Below are positions 1-6,980 of a stretch of DNA of 11,231 bases, piece by piece; position 1 is the first letter of the stretch; every line of letters begins with the position of its first letter. A program made the translations under genes and the position numbers. Under the pieces are notes generated by a model. It saw nothing but the letters and a program-made list of their open reading frames with translations, had not been told where the DNA came from and did no database searches. The stretch lies in assembly GCF_004359215.1 (NCBI RefSeq), contig NC_090618.1, forward strand, positions 1,477,001-1,488,231. Direction: 5' to 3'. Origin of the DNA: Bremia lactucae. Taxonomy: Eukaryota > Oomycota > Peronosporomycetes > Peronosporales > Peronosporaceae.

Positions 1-331
1 TCTCATTCGAAGGCTCATAATCAGCCGCCTGACGGGTATCAGGCGACTGTTCCATCCTCCCCGAGTCGGCCATTTCGTCCGACTCGCACTCATAATCGAC
101 CTCTAAAGAGGGGTCGTACTCACGTGGTGAATCACCACGTGCACTCGCAACACCAAGTGTTGTGCGAGTGGAAGACACTACGGTAGACGGAACGTCTACC
201 GCAAGAGATAACAATGCGTCACCCGCGGCTGCACGAACCGCAGCCGAAGGTTCAACACTATCCTCACCCCGCATGAATTGTTCCTTCATGCGATGGAATT
301 TAAAATGATGGATCTGACCAATCAAAATCAT
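1..331 (-). pseudogene. Partial minus-strand open frame, possible Ty3 Gag N-terminal region
   Basis: A minus-strand frame opens at an ATG at 331-329 and stays open for about 110 codons to the left edge, so its end is not seen. An in-frame TAG lies upstream at 370-368. The product starts MILIGQIHHFKFHRMKEQ and becomes alanine-rich, then strongly acidic (EYDPSLEVDYECESDE). No zinc knuckle or catalytic motif is visible. Its place beside an LTR and its composition fit a Gag N-terminal region, but I recognise no diagnostic motif. It is antisense to the strand on which the polypurine tract and LTR to its right are read, so it would belong to an inverted piece or a second element. The DNA is full of short inverted repeats, which can keep both strands open by chance. 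Gag is a low-confidence inference; the open frame itself is seen directly. Confidence 0.35.
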
Positions 332-395
332 TTTAAAAATTAAGTGGTCATTTAGCGACCACTCCACCTAATGACATTCAGAGTGATTGTCGTTT

Positions 396-405
396 AAGGG
401 AGGGG
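396..405 (+). other. Polypurine tract-like run before the LTR
   Basis: The ten purines AAGGGAGGGG lie three bases before the LTR terminus TGTAACGGGG. In Ty3/gypsy elements a polypurine tract directly upstream of the 3' LTR primes plus-strand DNA synthesis. Its position orients this LTR on the plus strand, as a 3' LTR of sequence to the left or as a recombinant. Confidence 0.6.
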
Positions 406-407
406 TG

Positions 408-516
408 ATGTAACGGGGTGTATCGTTACATGAAATTAACAATAAAAGATTGTTAATTAATATTATCCAAAAGGTAGATAATATTTGGAGGAAATTACTT
501 TAAATAGTAATTTCCT
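408..516. repeat. Four abutting hairpins at the LTR start
   Basis: Four perfect inverted repeats follow one another with gaps of 0 to 3 nt: 408-415 with 424-431 (8 bp), 434-443 with 449-458 (10 bp, loop AAAAG), 459-467 with 477-485 (9 bp), and 489-499 with 506-516 (11 bp, loop TTAAAT). Almost every base is in a stem or a short loop. They could form RNA hairpins in an LTR transcript or cruciforms in DNA. Confidence 0.85.
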
Positions 517-858
517 GAATTCTTATCCATAAATAGGTATAGACCATTATGTCTATTTATTCCGCAGACTAATCAGCTGTAGAAGTAATCAAAGAGAGTT
601 ACGAGATAAGATAGATAAGAATTCATTTACATGTTTAGTATTAGTTTATAGTTAAGACAACATTTACAAAGATAGATTAACAAGACACTTAACTATATTA
701 ATACAGTTTTCATTTTACACTCTTAAGCTAACTTGCCTTAAGAGAAGTCTTCCTCTATACGTACAGTGTACGTCACCTAACGAGAGGCACCACTCACATC
801 TGAAGCAGTGTGAAGTGGACTTGTACTGTAACAATACAAGTCGCAGTGCCCCGTTACA
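409..858 (+). mobile_element. LTR of a Ty3/gypsy retrotransposon
   Basis: The segment begins TGTAACGGGG and ends CCCCGTTACA, a perfect 10-bp terminal inverted repeat with TG...CA ends, 450 bp apart. A purine tract precedes it. Its left third is a chain of abutting hairpins (408-516), and its right end holds three more (720-744, 759-773, 818-842). The middle (about 560-710) is AT-rich and plain. LTRs of this type carry the promoter and polyadenylation signals; I could not place a convincing TATA box. No second copy is complete in the window, so the boundaries rest on the termini alone. The sequence after 858 is not a primer-binding site but the inside of gag, so this LTR no longer has its normal 5' junction. 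A solo LTR or recombinant is possible. Confidence 0.7.
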
Positions 859-1239
859 CATCTGTTCCGCATGGAACTGGATACGCTTGAAGAAGCAATA
901 TCCGTTGCGGAATAGAAGGACTTTAGCTTGAGACAGGCTCAAGCTAGTTCGTCATCATGTCGTCCTCCAAGACGACACGAACTGGGAGGTCCAGAACCTA
1001 TGGGCCTCTGCTATGTCGAAAGCGAGAAACCTCGCTTTTCGAACAACAAGCGATTGCAGAAATGCAATCGCTGTCAAAAGTTAGGACACTACGCTCATGA
1101 GTGTAGTGCTCCACGCCCAGTACCGAGAGGTACTGAACGTAATTATGGACCGAATGCCAAAAAGAAGAACGGTCGCGGGTCCGACGTTGTTGCGAAATCG
1201 CAACAGCGAGGCGGACAGTTAAACAACAGTAGGGATTAG
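859..1239 (+). pseudogene. gag: Gag C-terminal remnant with CCHC zinc knuckle
   Basis: Gag coats the retrotransposon RNA and forms the virus-like particle in the cytoplasm; its zinc knuckle binds nucleic acid. Here the reading enters directly from the LTR end (THLFRMELDTLEEAI) and meets an in-frame TAG at 913-915. It then stays open from 916 to the TAG at 1237-1239. The knuckle at 1063-1104 reads CNRCQKLGHYAHEC, a complete C-X2-C-X4-H-X4-C, followed by a basic tail. The TTG at 928 is only a possible start and is probably irrelevant, because the true N-terminus has been deleted. The stem at 1049-1072 covers the first knuckle codons. An ordinary cellular CCHC protein is unlikely, given the LTR before it and the protease after it. 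Confidence 0.8.
1049..1072. repeat. Perfect 10-bp hairpin over the zinc-knuckle codons
   Basis: AGCGATTGCA (1049-1058) pairs with TGCAATCGCT (1063-1072) around a GAAA loop, a stable tetraloop of the GNRA class in RNA. It lies in coding sequence, so both arms are also codons of Gag. Confidence 0.85.
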
Positions 1240-1374
1240 TAGAGGGCAACACCCTACTGATCCAGCAACCTCAAGAGAATTGCAATTATCTTGACGAAAG
1301 TTGCTCAAGGCACACCGTCGTTATGTGTCTCCGCACCTGGCAATCCCTCATCACGTTGAAATAAAAAGTGACAA

Positions 1375-1722
1375 TTGATTTTGTTACTTAAAGCCCTAGT
1401 GGACTGTGATTCGCCGAATATCTTTATTCGTCGCCAGTCGCTAGAGAATCGTAGGCTCAAATATGTTGAGCGCGACATCCCTCCAACGAGGATGACGGCG
1501 CGTCTAGCGACAGGCGCATCGATAACAGTAATGAAACGCGTTGTGAGATTTCACTACACGTTCAAAGATCTACAGTACGATGATGATTTCATCGTTCTGG
1601 ATTTGAATGACAAATTTGATGTCAACCTACGTTTACCTTGGCTCAGAAAATATGAGCCAAGGATCAGCTGGCAGCATCGATCCGTAAAGATGCCTGCTAC
1701 TTGTTCATCAGATGCCGTCTGA
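1375..1722 (+). pseudogene. pol: Retropepsin-like aspartic protease remnant
   Basis: This domain would cut the Gag-Pol polyprotein as a homodimer. The active-site region reads ALVDCDSPN (catalytic Asp at 1402-1404). The residue two after it is Asp, where Gly is expected in the D-x-G pattern, so the site is probably dead. Downstream are the segments RRQSLE, YVERDIP, TARLATGAS and FIVLDLNDKFDV, and the C-terminal PWLRKYEP, typical of this Ty3 family. The frame ends at a TGA (1720-1722). Compared with the right copy (11134-11157), the left lacks one base near 1713-1717, so this stop follows a frameshift; the family sequence continues in another frame past 1800. The start is uncertain because the real product is part of a polyprotein. 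Confidence 0.75.
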
Positions 1723-2536
1723 TGAATTTCTTGGAGCGTCCACAAGCGTGTGGATTTGCTGCGAGTGAGTGCGACGGCCCTCACTTGTGGTACGGTTGTT
1801 GGTACGACTGCACAAGATTTCAGTGTGATTAATAATTACACTGTGGAGTCAGCTTGGGCGAATGCCCAGGCAGCGCCGAAGGTCTAGCACTCAGATAAGC
1901 CGAGTCGATTAAGAAATGGATATGCGCCTAGCGGGCGACATTCAAGGAAAATACCGGTTGTCGAAAAGGGACAACACGATGATCCTCGGTCGAGTAGGAA
2001 GTCGACCGTACAGGACTCGACTGTGATAGCGCAATCACAGTCGGAAGACGTTGAGGGAATAAGTCCCCGCGTACTTGAGGAGAAATCTCCTTAAGTATTT
2101 AATGCTGAAGTGACTAGAGTTCAGCATCCCGAGGAATTGATCCCTCGGCAGCCTGTGGATAAATCCCAGGAAGAAACCGAGACATTAAATGTCTTGGTTA
2201 ATGACGGTTCAAGAGTAGGCGCTTATACTCTTGATCTGTATGCGCCTCTGAAGTTAACTTCGGAGATAACTCAATTACCAACCTTAGAGCCTTAGCGGTT
2301 CTAGAGAGATCTGCGTGGTGGTAAAATCAACCAGATCTGCGTGCTCGTTACAGAGGACGAATACGTAACCGATATTCGGTCGGCGGTAATTTTTGCAAAG
2401 AACGAACGGGTTCTTAGCAGCTCATAGATGGACGAAAGTATCCTCGACGTGAAGACTCGGATTGAGAGATATACTTCTTAATCCTGGGGAGTCGCTTAAG
2501 ACAAATCCGTTATACAAGGATTTGATTGAATTCAGG
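1723..2536 (+). pseudogene. pol: Protease-RT spacer of pol, frameshifted
   Basis: No catalytic domain is expected here. The stretch is clearly homologous to 10346-11130 on the minus strand, which confirms it as pol linker. Short open pieces remain at 2110-2295 (PEELIPRQPVDKSQEETE, DLYAPLKL) and around 2310-2460 (ICVLVTEDEYVTDIRS), interrupted by many stops. It is dense in inverted repeats: 1739-1754, 1821-1843, 1987-2008, 2018-2043, 2072-2097, 2102-2127, 2129-2148, 2180-2194, 2209-2234 and 2246-2265. The function of this linker in the intact polyprotein is unknown to me. Confidence 0.6.
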
Positions 2537-3380
2537 ATGTATTTCCTGAAGCAGTTCCATGCGAGTTGCAAAAGGATAAAAGCACTCGACATGAGATCGA
2601 CCTTAAAGAGGCTTGAAGTACTGTGTCATGAAGCAGTGGCCACTGCCTCGTGAACAAGTACTTGCGATCGATAAATTTATCGATCGAATAATAGCCGTTC
2701 ATGTAAGGGAGTCAACCTCCCCACATAGCGCTCCGCCATTCTGTGTGCTAAAGGCCACAAGAGGGGGCGGATAGTGCACGCATTCAATAGACTGAATTTC
2801 TTAACATTACCGGCTCAAACGCTGATACCTAGAAAAGACATAATTATAGATGTTATGTCTAAGAGTACCAACGTCAATGGATCTGATGTATGGATTTATC
2901 AGATCCTTCTGCGTGAACGGGACATCCCGTACACAGTAGTGAGCACTCCCCGTGGTATGCTCTGGGAATGGCTAGCAATGCCACAGGGGCTTAGAAACGC
3001 CCCCGTAACATTCAGCAGATGCGTAAAACGAATTTGTTGAGAGCGGTCCGAGAATTCGCACCGATATATTCTGACGATTAATTTGTCTATAGCCGGGCTA
3101 TGGACGGAAACACGGACGTGGATGTTCGTTCGTCAGATTCTTACACTTATACGAAAGCATAAGTTAGCAAATTTCAAGAAGTGTATATTAGCTGCAAGCG
3201 AAAAATCACTTCTTGGGCACATCGTCGGTAAACTCGGCGTGCGCTCTGATCCCGAAAAGATCAAGGCAATTACCAACTGGCCAGTTCCAGTCGATGTCAA
3301 GGGACTAAGAAAGTTCCTCGGCTTAGCGGCGTTCTTGCACAAGTACTCCCGCAATTATGCCGAGATGACAATTCATTTCT
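2537..3380 (+). pseudogene. pol: Reverse transcriptase remnant (left copy)
   Basis: RT copies element RNA into DNA inside the particle. Recognisable pieces in order are DVFPEAVPCEL (about 2537), WPLPREQVLAID (2638-2670), IVHAFNRLN, LPAQTLIPRKDIIID, the motif A region (about 2870-2900), MPQGLRNAPVTFSRCV (2978 on) and the motif C site (3067-3078), followed by the thumb and connection (PEKIKAITNWPVPVDVKGLR, FLGLAAFLHKYSRNYAEM). Motif C reads YSDD with a TAA at 3079-3081 directly after it, where FDD plus a hydrophobic residue is usual. Around motif A a 5-nt and a 1-nt deletion relative to the right copy destroy the normal D-L-M context. A further 1-nt insertion near 3026 closes one frame. The sequence breaks off at about 3380, before RNase H. 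It is not functional. Confidence 0.85.
2665..2686. repeat. Perfect 22-bp palindrome in RT
   Basis: Positions 2665-2686 read the same on both strands (half-site CGATCGATAAA). It follows the perfect 14-bp palindrome GCAGTGGCCACTGC at 2633-2646. The right copy keeps the 14-bp palindrome and only the outer CGATCG arms of the larger one (about 10174-10197). Confidence 0.9.
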
Positions 3381-3461
3381 CCACGGCTACCCCATGAATT
3401 GGTCTCCGATTTGAACTACCATTCACGGCGGCAGTTTGGCAATTCGTGTTCCGATCTCCTA
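3381..3461 (+). pseudogene. pol: Short integrase-core fragment out of order
   Basis: Immediately after the RT connection the plus strand reads CAC GGC TAC CCC, then ELVSD and, in a shifted frame, a match to the DPRF...FWQ...FRS stretch of Ty3 integrase cores. ELVSD carries the second catalytic Asp of the D,D,E triad. In an intact element this follows the integrase N-terminal part, but here RNase H and that part are missing between RT and this fragment; they occur inverted just downstream. The join with RT at about 3377-3384 shares only a few bases (CTCC). Confidence 0.6.
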
Positions 3462-3960
3462 ATATAGTCTCGATAAAGAAACGTGCACAGCCCGGAGCCG
3501 TAATTGACTCTGGTATTGCAGTAAGATGTATTATTTTGCTGAATCTGTCTACAAGAACAAGAATGTCATTGTTTTTGTTGTCGTTTTTCAATAAATCCGA
3601 AGGCGAAGTCCATAAATACGGACTGCCAACATTCTGCCGGAAGTGGTAGAGGTTGGAGAGGTGCACGAAAAGAAGGGCTAGGCTTCACCCATTGACATAC
3701 CCCGCAAGCACGAATGTACTTGCGCACGAACTGATACTGGCGGGGAGTGTTAAAGTCGCGACTTAGTGTGAGATAAATTTTCTCACGTCCGGGATGCTCA
3801 CTTGTTGGTGCATCGTGCACTCATACATGATGCGCAAGCGCATAAATCGTGTGTTGGGACGACGACGTGGGGTGTTGCCGGCAACGGCTGTGTTTAGTAA
3901 GCCGTTTCGTGTTATGTATCGATCGGATGACGATCGTTAAAAAGCCGATAAATCTTAAAT
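3462..3960 (-). pseudogene. pol: Integrase HHCC domain and start of core, inverted block
   Basis: Read on minus from about 3830 to 3466, this has the zinc-binding N-terminal domain (HDAPTSEHPGREK with both His, and ACGVCQ with both Cys), the linker APLQPLPLPAECWQ, and the start of the catalytic core. FMDFAFG holds the first catalytic Asp (codon at 3610-3608). After a frameshift near 3590 the core continues as LVDRFSKIIHLTAIPESI and FFIETI, and it ends at about 3466 where plus-strand integrase begins. Integrase inserts the cDNA into the genome. The block is homologous, in the same orientation, to 8316-8860 in the right copy. It keeps the first zinc-ligand His, which the right copy has changed to Tyr. 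Confidence 0.8.
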
Positions 3961-4533
3961 AGATTTATTGGTTGGATTCATCGGATGATTCATTGAGCGC
4001 AGAAGGTTTTTATCTTCTGTGTAGGCTTTCTTGATATCATCAAACAAAGTTGACGGCGGAACACTTGTAATGATTATTGCAACAGTGGGGTAATTTTAAC
4101 TGTTGGAGTGCGCAGCCGGCTCGACATCGGGCCGGCATGACAACGCATCGGCGACGACATTAATGCGTCCTGGCTGATATTCCGCGAAGAAATTATACTC
4201 CGCGAAGAAGGATAGCCACCAGCCATTCTTTGCCAGAGGCGTGGGCTGTTTACGGCCGTGAGAAATGACGCATGGTTCGTATTAACGATGACCGATTTAT
4301 CTTCGAGGAGATAGAATCCTAAATCAACCAGTGCATATTTTATGAAGATGCTTTCCTTGTCGTGCACTGGGTAATTGCGTTAAGCTGGTTGCAGACGACG
4401 CGATTGGTAACAGACGAAGCGCTCCGGTCCGCTCCGCGCCGTCCGTATCGTATTGCATTAACGCACAGCCGATTGCAAAATCGCTAGCACCACAGACCAC
4501 ATGGAATGGTCTGCCTTGATCTGGAATCGCCAA
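3466..4533. repeat. Direct repeat of about 1.05 kb, partner about 8316-9366
   Basis: The RNase H-integrase block has the same orientation in both copies (shared plus-strand landmarks include CTGCCGGAAGTGGTAGAGGT at 3634 and 8490, and TATCGATCGGATGACGATCG at about 3917 and 8778). The surrounding pol sequence is inverted between the copies. This is the mark of the local inversion in the left copy. Confidence 0.85.
3961..4533 (-). pseudogene. pol: RT connection and RNase H remnant, inverted block
   Basis: Minus-strand reading from 4533 gives IPDQGRPFHVVCGASDFAIG, then QYDTDGAER, a frameshifted stretch with TAA at 4382-4380, DKESIFIKYALVDLGFYLLE and NTNHASFLTAVNSPRL. RNase H removes RNA from RNA-DNA hybrids using acidic residues. 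The first Asp (expected CDAS) is Gly here (CGAS), the Glu of DKE is kept, and the third acidic position is Asn (TNHAS, where TDHAS is usual). Two of the catalytic residues are therefore gone. Frameshifts break the rest up to the DALS region near 4150. The block begins at about 4533, within one or two codons of plus-strand integrase. Confidence 0.8.
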
Positions 4534-5420
4534 GATGGAGACAGATGGTCAGACGGAACGCTTCAATCGCGTCCTGAAGAGATACTTCGAGGTTATGTCT
4601 AATCGTATCCGAATAGAAGTGAGATTTTACCGATGGTCGATTTCGCCATCAACAATTCGGTTCTTGAGTCTACAAGCATACATCGTTCTTCGTGGGTGCC
4701 TTACGCCATCCACGCATACCCACCCGATTGGGGTGATCCTCTTTTTTAATGTTCGGGTGGACTACGACGAGCAAAACCATTTATGACTCTTGCTTATCAC
4801 GCGTCGAAATTACCAACGACGCGAATGATGTTGATTGTTTCGACATCAAAAGAGAAAATGGTCTTATGTCAGTGTGCACAAAGTGCACTGGAAAATACAA
4901 GCAAATGTGTCAGCAGAGGGATTTCTGCTGGCTCGAGCATTATAGTCCGTTTCGTTCAGGATTTCATTGCTAACGCTTTGGACCGGCGGATACGGAACTC
5001 ATACAAACATGGATCATTCAATTAATGACCTAGTACTACTGTCTAAGGTAAACTTACCTAAGAACGTAGTCACTACTGTGTTTAGTAGTAGACTACTACG
5101 CAAGTTCGTTGAGCCATTCCGTGTACTGCATCGCAGAGGTAATGCATACACAGTAAAATTGCCAGGAAGGATGCGAATGCATCCTACATTTTACGTTGGT
5201 CGGCTCCGCCCGCGCCACCAGTACGTGGTTTCTTCCTCGGACGGATCTAGCCACTCCTTTTCAAGAATATTTAAAGATCCTTGTGATAACAAACCAGACT
5301 CTCATTTGAGTCTGGAGATTCTTATGCCGAATCCAAATTTTCTTGAAATCTCAATGAGCTGACGATAGCTCGTCATGAAGAGCGTGATATTTCGGTTCGT
5401 ACTCTAGCATTAAGTAGCAC
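4534..5420 (+). pseudogene. pol: Integrase core end and C-terminal domain (left copy)
   Basis: The plus strand resumes with ETDGQTERFNRVL, containing the catalytic Glu of the D,D,E triad (TER). Degraded core follows (to about 4790), then a badly frameshifted stretch to about 5015. From 5020 the C-terminal domain is open: LVLLSKVNLPKNVV, SSRLLRKFVEPFRVLHRRGN and MHPTFYVGRLRPRHQY, up to a stop at 5360-5362. The last residues (ILMPNPNFLEISMS) come from a shifted frame; the family linker (ARHEERDISVRTL) continues to about 5480 in another frame. This domain binds DNA and precedes the chromodomain in this lineage. Paired DNA in the right copy: 8241-8310 and 6366-6660 on minus. Confidence 0.8.
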
Positions 5421-5450
5421 TTTTCGAACGGTCTTCCGACCGTTCGATAC
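5421..5450. repeat. 10-bp hairpin in the integrase-chromodomain linker
   Basis: TCGAACGGTC (5424-5433) pairs perfectly with GACCGTTCGA (5438-5447) around a TTCC loop. It belongs to the series of short inverted repeats seen all along the element. Confidence 0.85.
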
Positions 5451-5504
5451 GGTGAGCCTGCACCGTCCTGCCTAATGAGTGACGCATACCGCGCTCGTGA
5501 TCAA

Positions 5505-5715
5505 GACCCTCCTCCAATACAACCATTGGTGGATTCTCACGGTGGTCAACGTTTCCTTGTAGAACACGTCGTAAACCTGATGTGAAGGGGGAGCGAACGA
5601 GTTATCTTGTTGCTGGCGCGGTTATTCACCTTCGCATGACAGCTGGGAGCCTTGTTCCCAGCCGGTTGCTGACTTTGAGGGTCTCGTCCTTCAGTATGAC
5701 GAGTCCCATCCGATA
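5505..5715 (+). pseudogene. pol: Chromodomain at the end of pol
   Basis: The plus strand reads VDSHGGQRFLVEHVV, then in the next frame VKGERTSYLV, then WRGYSPSHDSWEPCSQ and FEGLVLQYDESHPI. The Trp codons are at 5614-5616 and 5644-5646. This is the classic chromodomain order of strands, W-x-G-Y, the SWEP helix start and the terminal helix. Two one-base shifts (near 5574 and 5612) break it. Chromodomains at the end of Ty3 integrase bind methylated histone H3 and steer insertion towards heterochromatin. Family similarity identifies the domain; targeting by this copy is not possible since integrase is broken. It ends abruptly against minus-strand sequence at about 5716. Confidence 0.75.
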
Positions 5716-6365
5716 GTTCAGAAGATCCATCGAAAGATACGCACCCTTCGTACTTGTAATTCGATTGCAAAACGTCGATCGCATCGCGCATCTCGATAGA
5801 GATGCGAGCCCTTCCTCAGGGCTAAGAAAGGGAATAGACATCCCTTCTTACTCGCTTCGTGTTGTAAACACGACACGGACAGTGATCACCCCACGTAGGC
5901 ATGGAAGTCCTGCCTCACGTGACAACCGATGCAATTTATACTTGCACCGGTTGGAGTTCGTTTCTCAAACTTACGTGAATCGCGTTAAGTCTTCGATGCC
6001 AGGCATCGCGTCCAATGTATTTGACATTGCGAATAAACGCATTCCAGGCTTGCATCAACGAGCTTTTATCTTGTTTGTTGTTGCCACTATGTAGCTTTGT
6101 CGCAATTAATAAGGGAAAATTATTTGAGGAGTAGTCCCTTCAGACAAGCTACTGACTAGCCGTTCGGGTAAAAGCCACGGTTTCTTCTCAGGGCAAGACA
6201 ATACATTTTATTGTCTGCACTCCCCTGAGTGGTGCCCACTGAAGCTGGGGTACCACAGTAACTTATATTGTCATGGCTTACGCCATCGTCATCACCACGC
6301 ACAGGGATAGGTGTAGGTGACGGCACGGGAGACGGTGCTGGCGATGAGTTATCATCCTCATAGTT
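5716..6365 (-). pseudogene. Minus-strand Gag-like region, degraded
   Basis: On minus, an open stretch (about 6365-6180) is acidic and Pro-rich (NSSPAPSPVPSPTPIPVRGD) and ends MYCLALRRNRGFYPNG before a TAG. In another frame (about 6150-5936) follows MQAWNAFIRNVKYIGRDAWH and then RRLNAIHVSLRNEL, a basic, helix-rich sequence of the kind seen in retrotransposon Gag. A third piece starts MRDAIDVLQSNYKYEG at 5791. The first frame is continuous with the integrase linker of the right copy (ARHEERDTS), so integrase runs into Gag-like sequence without an LTR between. The Gag assignment rests on composition and context only; no motif settles it. The DNA carries hairpins at 5787-5806, 5857-5873, 5994-6008, 6013-6029 and 6196-6216. 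Confidence 0.4.
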
Positions 6366-6660
6366 GGAAGTATCACGCTCTTCGTGACGTGCTGTCGTCA
6401 GCTCATCGAGATTTCGAGGAACTTCGGATTCGGCTTGAGAATCTTCATACTGAACATAAGAGTCTGGTTCGTGATCACAAGAATCTTTGGAGATTCTTGA
6501 AAGGGGTGATTAGATCCGTCCGCGGAAGAAACCACATTCTGATGGAACGGGCGGAGCCGACAAACGTAAAACGTAGGATGCGAACGTATCCTACGTGGCA
6601 AGTTTATTAAGTATGCATTGCCTCTGCGGTGCAGTACAAGGAATGGCTTAACAAACTTGG
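6366..6660 (-). pseudogene. pol: Integrase C-terminal end (right copy), separated from pol
   Basis: On minus this reads LHRRGNAYLINLPRRIRSHP and TFYVCRLRPFHQNVVSS, then the acidic linker (DSCDHEPDSYVQYEDSQAES, VPRNLDELTTARHEERDTS). It matches 5095-5400 of the left copy. The homology stops on the plus strand at about 6660 (AACTTGG) and resumes at about 8241, so an insertion has split the domain. In the frame given here the linker is open and flows into the Pro-rich sequence at 6365. An overlapping frame ending ISMS stops at 6398-6400 and is the shifted one. Confidence 0.75.
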
Positions 6661-6980
6661 AGGGTCATCACCTGGTCAAAGCCTCCTACATGAGCGCTAT
6701 AGACCAGCAGGGTTGAAGTCCGAAATTTTAAGACCTCAGAGACTATGCTACCCATTTGTTCCACAAAGTCAAGAATGTGACGGATCGCATGGTAATCGCT
6801 CTTACCATGTACTTAAGCTGGCCAGTTGATCAGTTTGTTCCTATAAGGGAAAATAAATATTCAAGTACAAATTTATTGTCCTTGTAAATAATTTGACTTA
6901 AAACGTCAGTATTACCGGATACGGTAAAAGGTGAGCGTAGACGGGCACATTGACCATAAACGGTTCACCAACGTCACAAC
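6661..6980. other. No recognised gene
   Basis: A plus-strand frame open to 6829 and an overlapping one (HKVKNVTDRMVIALTMYLSW, ending before 6900) look protein-like but match nothing I recognise. The stretch from 6835 to 6910 is AT-rich. No RNA gene or terminal repeat is visible. Confidence 0.4.

Larger units (their letters stand above)
1636..3380. repeat. Long inverted repeat arm, partner 9463-11231
   Basis: From the CCTTGGCTCA hairpin at 1636 to the RT connection at about 3380, the plus strand is homologous to the minus strand from the right edge down to about 9463. Substitutions and small indels are frequent. The arm on the right continues past the window. Confidence 0.8.
859..5715 (+). 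mobile_element. Left Ty3/gypsy copy, truncated and rearranged
   Basis: The order on plus is Gag C-terminus, protease, spacer, RT, a short integrase piece, an inverted RNase H-integrase block, the integrase C-terminal part and a chromodomain. This is the chromodomain-bearing Ty3/gypsy order apart from the flipped block at 3462-4533. The 5' leader, the primer-binding site and most of gag are missing, and no 3' LTR follows the chromodomain. At 5716 the sequence changes to minus-strand Gag-like DNA. No domain is intact, so the copy cannot be autonomous. Confidence 0.8.

Noticed and set aside
409..858. Endogenous retrovirus with envelope
   Set aside because: No envelope-like frame, signal peptide or fusion segment is visible after the chromodomain; a Ty3/gypsy retrotransposon explains the content.
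1..1260. CRISPR array or tandem repeat
   Set aside because: The repeats are self-complementary but each has a different sequence; there is no repeated unit or spacer pattern.
3446..3649. Plus-strand open frame of 67 codons
   Set aside because: It is antisense to integrase core in the inverted block, which carries recognisable motifs; treated as a shadow.
4749..5025. Overlapping plus-strand frames at 4749-4973 and 4783-5025
   Set aside because: They are out of frame with the degraded integrase and resemble no protein I know; the DNA belongs to the integrase core-to-C-terminal region.
5546..5791. Minus-strand frame as a whole gene
   Set aside because: Its second half is antisense to the clear chromodomain on plus; only the part above about 5716 may be Gag-like.
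6629..6829. Plus-strand frame of 66 codons as a gene
   Set aside because: Its start lies antisense to the integrase tail and an overlapping frame looks no less protein-like; nothing recognised in either.
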